Part shown: one piece after another, positions 1-7,642 of the stretch | Layout of the letters: each line of letters opens with the position of its first letter | Position numbering within the stretch: the stretch's first letter is position 1 | Source: Chloroflexota bacterium | Lineage (GTDB): Bacteria; Chloroflexota; Anaerolineae; JAADDB01 | DNA length: 15,242 bases | Assembly: GCA_013154135.1 (NCBI GenBank) | Contig: JAADDB010000180.1 | Location: 1-15,242 of the forward strand | Direction of reading: 5' to 3' | The notes under the pieces: generated by a model | The model's database searches: none | The model's input: the letters and a program-made list of their open reading frames with translations, nothing else | What the model was told of the DNA's origin: nothing | Program-made: the position numbers and the translations under genes

Positions 1-41
1 TTCGCCCGGCCAGCACCCACCAAAAACAGTTCGCCAGGGAA
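1..41 (-). repeat. Interspersed repeat B, partial copy in inverted orientation
   Basis: Read on the minus strand, positions 27 to 1 give GTTTTTGGTGGGTG followed by GGCCGGGCGAA. This closely matches the plus-strand sequence at 15212-15238 and, more loosely, 3450-3475. The window therefore begins in a copy of the repeat that also ends it, in opposite orientation. No coding signal is seen here. Confidence 0.6.
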
Positions 42-51
42 AAATCAACAG

Positions 52-160
52 GGCGCACGGCCGTGTGCCCTTACGGTTTGTATACGGCGATGTGTGGTCA
101 TGCCTGTCCGCCCGGGGCTGAACCCCCGGGCTAAATGGGGAGAAGCCCCCGAAGGGGCTC
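52..160 (+). repeat. Interspersed repeat A, copy 1, with palindromes and hairpins
   Basis: This stretch aligns by eye with 8886-8998. Shared blocks in order are GGGCGCACGGCCGTG (containing the palindrome CACGGCCGTG), CGGCGATGTGTGGT, the hairpin CCCGGGGCTGAACCCCCGGG, and the hairpin AGCCCC-CGAA-GGGGCT. In the other copy the last hairpin is AGCCCCC-TCC-GGGGGCT, so the stem is kept while the loop differs, as expected of a structure-conserved REP-like element. A shorter third copy is at 15071-15122. The rest of the gene-free stretch 1-434 holds only further repeats, described separately. Confidence 0.7.
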
Positions 161-217
161 TTTCGGCCCTCACTCCACCCCTCGTGGGTGGGCGGGGGAA
201 AGCTCTCAGGCACTTCA

Positions 218-253
218 CCCCTCCTCTCTCCCAATGCTGGGAGAGAGGAGGGG
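218..253. repeat. Perfect 16-bp inverted repeat (long hairpin)
   Basis: Positions 218-233 (CCCCTCCTCTCTCCCA) are the exact reverse complement of 238-253, with a four-base loop ATGC. It lies about 180 bp beyond the stop of the minus-strand metalloprotease gene. It has no following T tract, so it is more like a REP-type palindrome than a classical intrinsic terminator, although a transcript stop or mRNA 3'-end role is possible. It sits in a segment (about 160-300) that is absent from the otherwise matching region 8886-9372. Confidence 0.75.
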
Positions 254-337
254 GCCAAGGGCGTTGTGTGGGACACGGGCGGAGGTGCATAACCGGCCGG
301 GAATCGCCACAAACGGCCTATGATGGTCTCCCGCCCC

Positions 338-436
338 TTACTCGTTACTCGTTATGCGTTAGTCTCTTCGCCAATCCCGGCCGATCTCGCCCCTCAGCCA
401 ACCCCCTTAATCGTTACTCATTAATCGTTAATCGTC
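338..436 (-). repeat. Composite repeat: heptamer array, 43-bp core, heptamer array
   Basis: Period-7 units (TTACTCG, TTATGCG, TTAATCG; ACGANNN type on the minus strand) occupy 338-363 and 407-436. They enclose a core at about 364-406 containing ATCCCGGCCGATCTCG. The same arrangement occurs at 9263-9370, and in opposite orientation at 4743-4851. The second array runs directly into the stop codon of the metalloprotease gene at 435-437. Units contain TAA or TGA, and because 7 is not a multiple of 3 they place stops in all reading frames. Confidence 0.75.
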
Positions 437-3314
437 ACTTCCCCCTCACTTTGGCCTTGAGCGGGGCCAGCCACGGGGTTCGGGGTTGGGGACGCCAGAC
501 TTGGTGCGGTACAGGCCAGGTGTACCCGTGGAGGAGAAGGGGCATGTGCCTGTGTTCCCCACCCCTCGCAGCATCATCCGTCACCTTGATGTCGTCCAGG
601 TACGTCCATATGCCCAGGGATGCATATGTCCCCGTGCCGGGATGGGTGTTCTCGTTCCGGAAGTACAAGGTGACCCAGGTGCCCCTGTAGGGGCTCAGGT
701 CATTGGCCCCCTCCTGCCAGCCCATGTCATACCCCGGCGTGTCCGGGGGGATGTTGTCCGGCGAGTCATATCCCGCGTCGAGGAGCAGGTGCATCTTCCC
801 TTCTGCATCCTGCAGGAGGACTTTGAAACGGCTGTAATCCCGGATGTCGTTGGTGAAGATGCGGTACCAGTAGTGGAGGGTGGGCTTGTCCATCTCCGCA
901 GGGACGGGGATGCGTTGGGTGATCCAACCGGCTTCGCTGGTCTGGGGCACGCGAGGTACAGGGGTGCCCAACAGGACGGCTTGCTCCCCCGAGTGGACGG
1001 TTTCGGTGACCACGCTGACCGGTTGGTCTCCGCCCACATCCCAGTCCTCCAGCCCCATTTCGAACCCCCCGTTCTTCACCAAGGGAGGGCGGACGCACGC
1101 GAGGAGGGCCACGTCGTCCACGTAGAAGTTGGTGAGATCGTCGGACGCGTCGGTGCGTGCCTGGAACATCAACCGGATGGTGCGTCCTTTGTAGGAGGTG
1201 ACATCCCGCCGGACACGCAGCCATTGGCCCTGTGGGGAAAGGTTGTGCCAGAGCCCGGCTTGTTCCAGGACATGGCCATCCAAGTCCTCCACCCGGGCCC
1301 ATAAGTAATGCCGCGGCGTGTCCATCGCCTGGGTGCGCATGAACGTCCAGAATTCCAGGGTCAGTCGGTCGGCCCGGCTGGGGAGGGTGATATCCTGATA
1401 GAGGGCGTCATCCGCGTTGGGATATCCCCCGAACCAGGCCGCGCGGGTGCCGGAATGGGCCATCACGTTGGGGTATTCCCGGTTGTCGTAGATGATCTCC
1501 GTCCCCCGTTCGACCCAGGGGTCGGTGAGGGAATTTTCGAAGCCGCCGTTTTCCACCCAGTCCGCGCACGCCTCCGCGGGCCAGTGGACAGGGGTGGGGC
1601 TCGGTGTGGGCGTGGGGCTGGGGATGGGTGTGGGTGTGGGCATGCCCCGTGTGGGGGTCGGTGTGGGTGAGGGCGAAGGCGTGGGCGTGGGGGTGCTCTC
1701 CCCGGCCTCGTACTGGATGCGATATGTGACGTACCCACACATGCCCCCGTTGGGGATGTCCGTGCGCACAATGATGAGGGCGTCGTCCGTGGTGCTCTCG
1801 CGACCGGTCAGGAGCAGGATGCTTTCTCCGTTGGTGACGGGCACATCCGTCACCTGTGGGGGGGAAGAATGGTCCACGTAGCGGACGCGGAAGTGCCAGT
1901 CTGTGGGGAAGGTGCCCTTGAGGAGCAAGGGGAGGTCTGAACGGCGGCGCAGGCGCCAGATGTTCGCGGCCGTCTCCTGAATGCCCCACACGGGACGTAC
2001 TGTTCCGGGCGATCCGGTCCAGTCGATTTCCCCTTCAACGCGCATTTGGAGGGGGTGGTCCTTCCAGCGGAAGGGGGCTTCCTCAAAGCAATAGGGGTAC
2101 CCGTCGGGGACGGAGGCGCAGGGAAGTTGGAGGTAGGCCGCGACCACGTAGTCCGCGAACACATCGGGGAGGTGGCGTCCTTGGGCCTGCAAGGCATGTT
2201 CCACCGCGTCGTAGCCATCGTAGGGGATGGCTTGTTCCCACACCCCGCGCACGGTGGCCGGCCCGCCCACGTGTTCGGAGATGTAGCGGAAGAAGATCCA
2301 GGTGCTGTAGGGCCGTGTGTCTTGGCTGTTCTGTTGGGCGTTGAGACACACTTCCGGCCGGTCGAAGAGAGCATTGGTCGTGTGCTGCTCGGTGCCCAGG
2401 TATTGCCAGTTGTCGTTAATGCTGTCGTAGACTTCGTCTTCCATCCACGTGGCCACCCCTTCGTACAGCCAGATGGCCGGTTCATCCCCGTCATAGCCGA
2501 ATTGGAGCGCGTGGTTGAATTCGTGGGCCAGGCTGACCCGCAGGAGGTCGACGGGCAGACCGGTGAACCCCCGGTAATCGTTTTCCAGGACCATATAGGT
2601 GTAGTAGGCGTGTTGTTCTCTCCGGTTGGGACTCTTGGGGTTGTCTCCCACAAATCCTCCCGCGGGGTCGGTGTAACCGTAGTACTGCATGTCCTTGAGG
2701 TAGATGTCGTAACGGGTATCCCCTCCTTCTCCCTGGTCGTCCGGGGGAGGAGTCCAGCCCAGGGTTTCCACCTCCACGTGCCAGGCGTGTTCCGCGGCCT
2801 GGGCCACGGTTTCCACGTAATCGGGCAGGTTGTTGTTGTCCATGTCCGTGGCGGAGATCGCGTCCTCCCCCTCCAGGGTGTAGTGGATCGCGAAGTGGTC
2901 GGTGAGGAGCACTTGCTCCGGCCCGCTCAACGTGGGGCGGGATTGGCGTTGGGTGCCCCAAGGGTTGCGCAGGTGCTGGATGCGTTCTCGCACCTGGGGG
3001 GAGAGGTCGGGCCACATATCGCGCAGCAGGAGGAGGGCCAGAGTGCCGTCCTTTTCCGGTCGGGTGTGTTTGAATGCCGCGGGCAGTTGGTCCGGCGCGT
3101 ACACGCTCACCGCGAGCCAGTAGGCGTATGTGTCCATGTCCAACTCGCGGGCCTGGTACGCGTCTTGTAGCGCGGACAAGAGGGTTTTCCCTTCATGACC
3201 GATGGAGGGTGTGGGAGTAGGCGGTCGCTGGCCAGCCCGGACCATCTGGGTTGCCCCGAGTCCGATGAGGACCATGAGGATGAGGGATATGAGCCATCTT
3301 GTCCGATGTTGCAT
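435..3314 (-). CDS. Secreted HEXXH zinc metalloprotease with Thr-Pro linker and two jelly-roll-like domains
   Basis: A 959-residue protein exported by an N-terminal hydrophobic segment (about residues 7-26, ending MVRA). The catalytic part holds HEFNH at 264-268 and E285 in YEGVATWMED, the zinc ligands and base of a gluzincin-type peptidase. It resembles bacterial proteins annotated as MXAN_6640-type putative metalloproteases. Residues 157-168 (DMDNNNLPDYVE) look like a calcium-binding loop. A Thr-Pro/Ser-Pro linker (540-575) leads to two similar domains, about 582-740 and 746-912. Each starts with NGGFE and ends in a V/L-DD-V/I strand, typical of carbohydrate-binding-like jelly rolls. The tail (HRHMPLLLHG, about 921-930) recalls the LPLVLR-like C termini of Chloroflexota secreted proteins. 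AAGGAG lies 9 bp before the ATG. The natural substrate is unknown; extracellular protein or glycoprotein breakdown is inferred. Confidence 0.85.
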   Translation of the reverse strand: MQHRTRWLISLILMVLIGLGATQMVRAGQRPPTPTPSIGHEGKTLLSALQDAYQARELDMDTYAYWLAVSVYAPDQLPAAFKHTRPEKDGTLALLLLRDMWPDLSPQVRERIQHLRNPWGTQRQSRPTLSGPEQVLLTDHFAIHYTLEGEDAISATDMDNNNLPDYVETVAQAAEHAWHVEVETLGWTPPPDDQGEGGDTRYDIYLKDMQYYGYTDPAGGFVGDNPKSPNRREQHAYYTYMVLENDYRGFTGLPVDLLRVSLAHEFNHALQFGYDGDEPAIWLYEGVATWMEDEVYDSINDNWQYLGTEQHTTNALFDRPEVCLNAQQNSQDTRPYSTWIFFRYISEHVGGPATVRGVWEQAIPYDGYDAVEHALQAQGRHLPDVFADYVVAAYLQLPCASVPDGYPYCFEEAPFRWKDHPLQMRVEGEIDWTGSPGTVRPVWGIQETAANIWRLRRRSDLPLLLKGTFPTDWHFRVRYVDHSSPPQVTDVPVTNGESILLLTGRESTTDDALIIVRTDIPNGGMCGYVTYRIQYEAGESTPTPTPSPSPTPTPTRGMPTPTPIPSPTPTPSPTPVHWPAEACADWVENGGFENSLTDPWVERGTEIIYDNREYPNVMAHSGTRAAWFGGYPNADDALYQDITLPSRADRLTLEFWTFMRTQAMDTPRHYLWARVEDLDGHVLEQAGLWHNLSPQGQWLRVRRDVTSYKGRTIRLMFQARTDASDDLTNFYVDDVALLACVRPPLVKNGGFEMGLEDWDVGGDQPVSVVTETVHSGEQAVLLGTPVPRVPQTSEAGWITQRIPVPAEMDKPTLHYWYRIFTNDIRDYSRFKVLLQDAEGKMHLLLDAGYDSPDNIPPDTPGYDMGWQEGANDLSPYRGTWVTLYFRNENTHPGTGTYASLGIWTYLDDIKVTDDAARGGEHRHMPLLLHGYTWPVPHQVWRPQPRTPWLAPLKAKVRGK

Positions 3315-3332
3315 GGATGTGTTCTCCTTACT

Positions 3333-3370
3333 GAGTCATGATTGAGTGACGATGGACGATTGAGAGTGTT
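3333..3370 (+). repeat. Degenerate heptamer array upstream of the metalloprotease gene
   Basis: On the plus strand the units ATGATTG, AGTGACG, ATGGACG and ATTGAGA follow each other with period 7. The array begins about 20 bp before the start codon of the minus-strand gene that ends at 435. It is a weak member of the ACGANNN family seen beside most genes in this window. Confidence 0.5.
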
Positions 3371-3397
3371 TTGCCGAAGGCTTATCGACGGACAAAG

Positions 3398-3475
3398 CTC
3401 GGCAGTACCTCGGCGGAACTCCGATGTTCTCGTCCTGTGCCCGAAAAGAGTTTTTGGTGGTTGACGGGCGGATGA
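3398..3475 (+). repeat. Interspersed repeat B copy
   Basis: The block CGGCGGAACTCCGATG, then TTCTCGTCCTGTGC, then AAAGAGTTTTTGGTGG matches 15174-15238. The 16-mer AAAGAGTTTTTGGTGG is identical at 3445-3460 and 15207-15222. It fills most of the 203-bp gap between the aminotransferase stop and the metalloprotease start. No promoter could be assigned confidently within it. Confidence 0.7.
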
Positions 3476-3517
3476 ATCTCGCCCATCACCACAACGGTTC
3501 TTCGGGAAATCGATATG

Positions 3518-4723
3518 TTAGTCAATCAGCGCCGATTCGTCGGCCAGACGCCGTAGGCGTTCCATGGCTTCTTTCACGCGCGGGGTAGGGACCCCTAAAG
3601 AGATACGCACGAAAGGTTTTCCTTGTTCCCCATACCAGCCGCCCGGAGCCAGGGATACGCCGGCCCGGGTGAGGGCCCGTTCGGCAAAGGCTTCCCCTGT
3701 CATCCCCCGGGGCACCCGAGCCCAGACGTAGAGGGAGCCTTGAGGTGGTTGGGCGCTCATCCCCAGGTCGGGCAGTGTTTCCAGGATGATGTCCCGACGC
3801 CGGGCGTATTCCCGGTTGCGCGCGACGATCCACGCGTCCTCCACCTCGCGCAGGGCCACGGCGGCCGCGTGTTGGATGGGCAGGAAGATGCCCGAGTCCA
3901 CGTTGCTTTTCATCCGCAAGAGCGCGGCCAGGGCCTCCGCGTTCCCCAGGGCCACGCCGACCCGCCATCCGGCCATGTTGAAGGCCTTGGACAGGGAGTT
4001 GAACTCCACGGCCACCTCTTTGGCCCCCGGTATTTGGAGGATGCTGGGCGCTTTGTAATCCCCAAAGGTCACGTCTGTGTACGGCGCATCGTGACACAGA
4101 AGTATATTCCATTGTCGAGCAAAGGCAACAGCTTGTTCGAAGAAGGCGAGGTCGGCCACCGCGCCCGTGGGGTTGTTGGGGTAGTTGAGCCAGAGGATCT
4201 TGGCTTTGCGGGCCACGTCCGGGGGCACCGCGTTCAGGTCGGGAAGGAACCCCCGTTCTTCCCGCAGGGGAAGGGGGTAGATTTCCCCACCGGCCAGGAG
4301 TGTGGCCGTGCTGTAGGTGAGATATCCCGGATCCGGGACGAGCACCACGTCCCCCGGGTCGACGAAGGCCTGGGTGATGTGGTGCAGGCCTTCTTTGGAG
4401 CCCAGGAGGGGGAGGACTTCCTCTTCTGGGTCCAGGTGCACGTGGAACCGGCGTTCGTAGTAGGCCGCGAAGGCCTCTTTCAGTTCGGGGGAGCCCCGAT
4501 AGCCGGGGTAACGGTGGACGTCGGGGCGCCGGGCCATTTCGGCCAGCGCGTCGATGACTCGGGGGGGCGGGGGCATGTCGGGAGCGCCGATGTCCATCCG
4601 GATCACGTCAACACCTTGGGCCTGGAGTTCGCGCACTTTTTGGGCCACTACAACGAAGGGATACGGGGGCACGCGTTGCAGTCTTTGGGAGATGGGAAAT
4701 GGGATGTGCTTCTGCTTTGCCAT
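3518..4723 (-). CDS. Class I/II PLP-dependent aminotransferase, LL-diaminopimelate aminotransferase (DapL)-like
   Basis: A 401-residue fold-type I aminotransferase of normal length, cytoplasmic. Visible motifs: GSKEG (108-112) for cofactor phosphate contact, NYPNNPTG (180-187), D212 and Y215 (HDAPYTDV) contacting the pyridine ring, the PLP lysine K246 in NSLSKAFNMAGWRVG, and R373 in FVRISLG for the substrate carboxylate. The wording DPGDVVLVPDPGY and SNVDSGIF with IQHAA is close to LL-diaminopimelate aminotransferases, which make LL-DAP for lysine and peptidoglycan in Chloroflexota. Aspartate or alanine aminotransferase activity cannot be excluded. The frame stays open upstream to 4870, but those 49 codons read through the heptamer repeat. 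The ATG at 4723 has GGAGG at 4730-4734 with a 6-bp spacer, so it is preferred. Confidence 0.88.
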   Translation of the reverse strand: MAKQKHIPFPISQRLQRVPPYPFVVVAQKVRELQAQGVDVIRMDIGAPDMPPPPRVIDALAEMARRPDVHRYPGYRGSPELKEAFAAYYERRFHVHLDPEEEVLPLLGSKEGLHHITQAFVDPGDVVLVPDPGYLTYSTATLLAGGEIYPLPLREERGFLPDLNAVPPDVARKAKILWLNYPNNPTGAVADLAFFEQAVAFARQWNILLCHDAPYTDVTFGDYKAPSILQIPGAKEVAVEFNSLSKAFNMAGWRVGVALGNAEALAALLRMKSNVDSGIFLPIQHAAAVALREVEDAWIVARNREYARRRDIILETLPDLGMSAQPPQGSLYVWARVPRGMTGEAFAERALTRAGVSLAPGGWYGEQGKPFVRISLGVPTPRVKEAMERLRRLADESALID

Positions 4724-4742
4724 CGAGCGCCTCCATGAAAAG

Positions 4743-4851
4743 GAATAACGGGTAAGAGGTTGTTGAAGGACAAGGTCGGCCGGGATGGATGAAGGACGGA
4801 CGACGACCGACGATCGACGACCGACGACCGACGAACGACCAACGAATGGTT
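4743..4851 (+). repeat. Composite repeat: 43-bp core plus GC-rich heptamer array
   Basis: From 4796 to 4844 seven consecutive heptamers run ACGGACG, ACGACCG, ACGATCG, ACGACCG, ACGACCG, ACGAACG, ACCAACG, and the phase extends back to about 4782. Before it, about 4754-4795, lies the core; its 16-mer AGGTCGGCCGGGATGG (4773-4788) is the exact reverse complement of 9299-9314. The flanking sequence AAGAGGTTGTTGAAGG also matches the core behind the Rad50 gene. Here the array lies between an aminotransferase start and a peptidase stop, opposite in orientation to the copies at 338-436 and 9263-9370. Confidence 0.8.
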
Positions 4852-4911
4852 GGTTCAATGTCGGGGGCAAGTTTGGTCTGTGGTCCTTTGCCGCGCCGCC
4901 CCGCCCAGGTG

Positions 4912-6063
4912 TTACCGACCCTTGTCCGGCAAGCCGTACCTGGTACCCGAGATCTGATACCAGTTATACAACACTTCTCCCACTCGGCCCAAGCTGCGTG
5001 GACTGACTTTGTCCGGGGTGTCGTCCACAGTGTGCCAATAGGGATACTCAAAGTCTATGATGTCCACCGCCGGGATGTTCCGCTTTGCAAAGGGGAGGTG
5101 GTCGTCGATGACGGAGAGGTTTAGGCTTTCGGGCACGAAGATGTGGTCGTACCCGAGCTCTTCGGCCATCTCCCAGATGGATTGGCGCAACGCGGGGGTG
5201 GAGTTGTTCTCCCAGTAGAAGGCTTGGTCCTTGTCCCCCACCATGTCGACGACAATGACACAGCGTACGTGGTTCGGATCCACGCGTTTGGCCGCGTGCC
5301 GCGCGCCCACAGCCCACGGCCAACCGTTGATATCCCCACTGTCCTCGCCGTCGAAGAAGTACAACCACACCGCGGGGTCGTCCTCCTCCACCGGGAGGAT
5401 GCGGGCCAGTTCCAGGAGGACGGCTACTCCACTGGCGCCGTCGTTGGCCCCGGGCACGGGATCGTTCCGGCGTTCGGGCCGCGGGTCCTGATCCGCGCGG
5501 GGTCGGGTGTCATAATGGGCGCCCAGGATGCACGCGGGGCCCTTCCCCTTGCGGGCCAGAACGTTCGTCAGGGGAACCCCGCGAAAGGTGAACGCATCCT
5601 CCTCCACTTCCCACCCCCACTGCTCCACCTGCTGGCGGATGTACGCCCGCGTGCGCGCGGACGCGCGACTGCCCGGAATCCGAGGGCCAAACGCGACTTG
5701 AGTGACCACGTGGGTGTACGCCTGGTCTTCATCGAAGAAAGCCAAAACGGCCCCGGACCTGCGCGCGGTCCCCCGCGTGGGCGTCGGGCTGGGGGTCATT
5801 GTGGGGGTAGGAGGCCGGGTGGGCGTGGATGTGGGGCTCGGCGTGGGCGTCGGTAGGGGGGAGGGCGTGGGCGAAGGTGTGGGGGTCGATGTGGGCGTCG
5901 GTGTGGGCGTCGGTGTGGGCGTGGATGTAGGGGGCGGTGTGGGCGAAGGCGTGGGTGTGGGTGGGTAGAAGATGGTCCATCCCACTTTCCCCAGGTAGAA
6001 GAGGCACAGGCCGAGGATGATGAGGAGGATCACCTGCACCCCCAGAGCGGATCTGTGCTTCAC
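4912..6063 (-). CDS. Membrane-anchored M28 / glutaminyl-cyclase-like zinc metallopeptidase
   Basis: A 383-residue protein with a short cytoplasmic N terminus, one transmembrane helix (about 9-31) and a Thr/Ser-Pro linker of about 65 residues (34-97). The linker places the catalytic domain (about 104-383) outside the membrane. Metal-site motifs follow M28 order: H183 and D185 in GAHYDTR, D208 in GANDGASG, E240-D241 in FFDGED, D273 in VVDMVGD and H344 in YWHTVDD. FFDGED, AVGARHAA and DDHLPF resemble glutaminyl-peptide cyclotransferases, so the enzyme may be an aminopeptidase or make N-terminal pyroglutamate. The sequence alone does not decide. The start is GTG, supported by AAGGAG at 6070-6075 with a 6-bp spacer. 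It lies 85 bp behind der and shares the linker style of the metalloprotease two genes downstream. Confidence 0.88.
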   Translation of the reverse strand: MKHRSALGVQVILLIILGLCLFYLGKVGWTIFYPPTPTPSPTPPPTSTPTPTPTPTPTSTPTPSPTPSPLPTPTPSPTSTPTRPPTPTMTPSPTPTRGTARRSGAVLAFFDEDQAYTHVVTQVAFGPRIPGSRASARTRAYIRQQVEQWGWEVEEDAFTFRGVPLTNVLARKGKGPACILGAHYDTRPRADQDPRPERRNDPVPGANDGASGVAVLLELARILPVEEDDPAVWLYFFDGEDSGDINGWPWAVGARHAAKRVDPNHVRCVIVVDMVGDKDQAFYWENNSTPALRQSIWEMAEELGYDHIFVPESLNLSVIDDHLPFAKRNIPAVDIIDFEYPYWHTVDDTPDKVSPRSLGRVGEVLYNWYQISGTRYGLPDKGR

Positions 6064-6088
6064 AGCTCACTCCTTCCATCACTGCTGC

Positions 6089-6148
6089 ATCATCCCCCTG
6101 GGGAGATGTTGTTCGGGCGTGGGAGGCCGGGCATCCCGCCCGAACAAT
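6089..6148 (-). terminator. Hairpins just after the der stop codon, possible terminator or processing site
   Basis: The strongest stem pairs GTTCGGGCG (6111-6119) with CGCCCGAAC (6137-6145), extended by about three more pairs after a bulge. It starts 3 bp past the der stop. A second smaller GC-rich hairpin lies at about 6089-6109. No T-rich tract follows on the minus strand, so efficient intrinsic termination is uncertain; attenuation between der and the peptidase gene is equally possible. Confidence 0.4.
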
Positions 6149-7543
6149 TCATTTCCCCTTTCGTTTTCCTTCGTGACTGCGGAAGATGAGCTTCAGGGGT
6201 GTGCCGTCGTAGGGGTGGATTTCCCGGATTTTGTTTTCCAAATACCGTTGGTAGGAAAAGTGGACTAACTCCGCGTCGTTGACGAAGAAAACGAACGTGG
6301 GAGGATCGACGGCCGGTTGGGTTACGTAGTAGAGGCGGAGAGCCCGAGTCCCCTTGACCGGAGGGGGATGTTCGGCCAACGCCTCCTGGATGATCCGGTT
6401 CAACATGCTCGTGGGCAGCCGGACAAACCGTTCCTCGTAGACGTGCTCTATGAGAGGGAAGAGTCGGGAAACCCGTTGTCCGGTCTTCGCGGAGATGAAG
6501 ACGATGGGCGCGAAGTCGATGAAGTTCAGCTCATGGCGGATGCGCCGGGTGTATTCGACCATGGTGTACGTGTCCTTCTCCACCAGGTCCCATTTGTTGA
6601 CGACGATGATGATGCTCCGGTACGCTTCGAGGGCATACCCCGCGATGTGGGCATCCTGGGCCGTGACTCCTTCCGTCGCGTCCAGGACGAGGAGGACCAC
6701 GTCACTCCGCTCAATGGCCCGCATGGCCCGCAGCACGCTGTAATATTCCACGCCCCGCTGGATGGACCCTTTCCGGCGGATCCCCGCGGTGTCCAGGAAG
6801 AGGAACGTCTTGCCCTCCCAACGGACTCGGGTGTCCACCACATCCCGGGTTGTCCCGGCCACGTCGCTGACAATGGCCCGCTCCTCCCGGGCCAGACGGT
6901 TGAGGAGGGTGGATTTGCCCACGTTAGGGCGCCCCACAATGGCCACGCGGATGACGTCTTCTTCCTCTTCCTCCTCCTCGGGCGCGTGGGGCAGTGCCTG
7001 GAGGATGGCATCCAGCAGGTCGCCGGTCCCCTTGCCGTGGAGCGCGGAGACGGGGATGGGATCTCCCAGGCCCAGTTCGTAAAAGGCCAGGGCTTCCACC
7101 TCTCGTTGGGGGTTGTCCACTTTGTTCACGGCCAGGATGACGGGCTTCTTCTCCTGGCGCAGGAGGTCCGCGACCTGACGGTCCACCGGGGTCACGCCGT
7201 CGGTGACGTCGGTGACCAGGACGATGACATCGGCCTCCCGCAGGGCTGTGTTGACCTGCTCCTGCATTTCGTGGATGAAATCCCGGGAATCCTCGGCCAG
7301 AGGGCGGGCCTTTGGCCGACCATCCCGGGTGTGGGGGATGATTTCCAACCCGCCTGTGTCCACCAGCGTGAATTCCCGATCCCCCCACACCACATCCCCG
7401 TAGATGCGGTCTCGGGTGGTGCCGGGCTTATCCTCCACGATGGCCCACTTCTGGCCGATGAGCCGGTTGAACAGGGTGGACTTGCCCACGTTCGGTCGCC
7501 CGACCAGGGCGACAATGGGTTTGCGTCGTCGTTTTTTCCCCAT
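6149..7543 (-). CDS. der: Ribosome-assembly GTPase Der (EngA), double GTPase domain
   Basis: A 464-residue cytoplasmic GTPase required in bacteria for assembly of the 50S ribosomal subunit. Two tandem G domains are complete. The first has GRPNVGKS (15-22), GTTRD, DTGG (62-65) and NKVD (140-143). The second has GRPNVGKS (204-211), GTTRD, DTAG (251-254) and NKWD (316-319). A C-terminal KH-like domain follows (about 372-460). A run of seven glutamates (189-195) forms the acidic linker between G domains. Between the first DTGG and residue 100 there is an extra segment (RDGRPKARPLAED) longer than in E. coli Der. The frame is open to 7630, but MGKKRRRKP at 7543 is the natural Der N terminus; the upstream part overlaps a heptamer repeat. 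The ribosome binding site is weak (AAGG). Confidence 0.97.
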   Translation of the reverse strand: MGKKRRRKPIVALVGRPNVGKSTLFNRLIGQKWAIVEDKPGTTRDRIYGDVVWGDREFTLVDTGGLEIIPHTRDGRPKARPLAEDSRDFIHEMQEQVNTALREADVIVLVTDVTDGVTPVDRQVADLLRQEKKPVILAVNKVDNPQREVEALAFYELGLGDPIPVSALHGKGTGDLLDAILQALPHAPEEEEEEEDVIRVAIVGRPNVGKSTLLNRLAREERAIVSDVAGTTRDVVDTRVRWEGKTFLFLDTAGIRRKGSIQRGVEYYSVLRAMRAIERSDVVLLVLDATEGVTAQDAHIAGYALEAYRSIIIVVNKWDLVEKDTYTMVEYTRRIRHELNFIDFAPIVFISAKTGQRVSRLFPLIEHVYEERFVRLPTSMLNRIIQEALAEHPPPVKGTRALRLYYVTQPAVDPPTFVFFVNDAELVHFSYQRYLENKIREIHPYDGTPLKLIFRSHEGKRKGK

Positions 7544-7562
7544 AGCCTTGGCCCTTAGAAAG

Positions 7563-7590
7563 GAGTGATGATTGACGAGTGAAGGAGGGC
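7563..7590 (+). repeat. Short heptamer array upstream of der
   Basis: Units GTGATGA, TTGACGA and GTGAAGG run with period 7, about 20 bp before the der start codon. This is a short, degenerate member of the ACGANNN family in the 99-bp gap between der and the upstream dehydrogenase gene. Confidence 0.4.
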
Positions 7591-7642
7591 GCTGTACATG
7601 CAAAGTGCTTTTCCGGCACGGGGCGAGCACGTAGCCCGGCCA

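Noticed and set aside
94..690. Plus-strand open frame of 198 codons at the left end
   Set aside because: It runs through repeat A, the long hairpin and the heptamers, then into the antisense of the metalloprotease gene. The repeat content explains the frame.
1590..1700. GTGGGTGTGGG-type DNA repeat
   Set aside because: It encodes the in-frame Thr-Pro linker of the metalloprotease, which explains the periodicity; a similar case is at 5765-5970.
2046..3170. Long plus-strand open frame (374 codons) opposite the metalloprotease gene
   Set aside because: It is antisense to a gene with clear catalytic motifs. Its composition is Val/Gly/His-rich, as expected from the complement of GC-rich codons, and no domain or ribosome binding site is visible.
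4796..4844. CRISPR-like regular repeats
   Set aside because: The units are only 7 bp and contiguous with no spacers, so this is a short tandem repeat.
6317..7558. Plus-strand open frame of 413 codons opposite der
   Set aside because: Der is unmistakable on the other strand. The antisense frame shows no family motif and reflects GC-rich codon bias.
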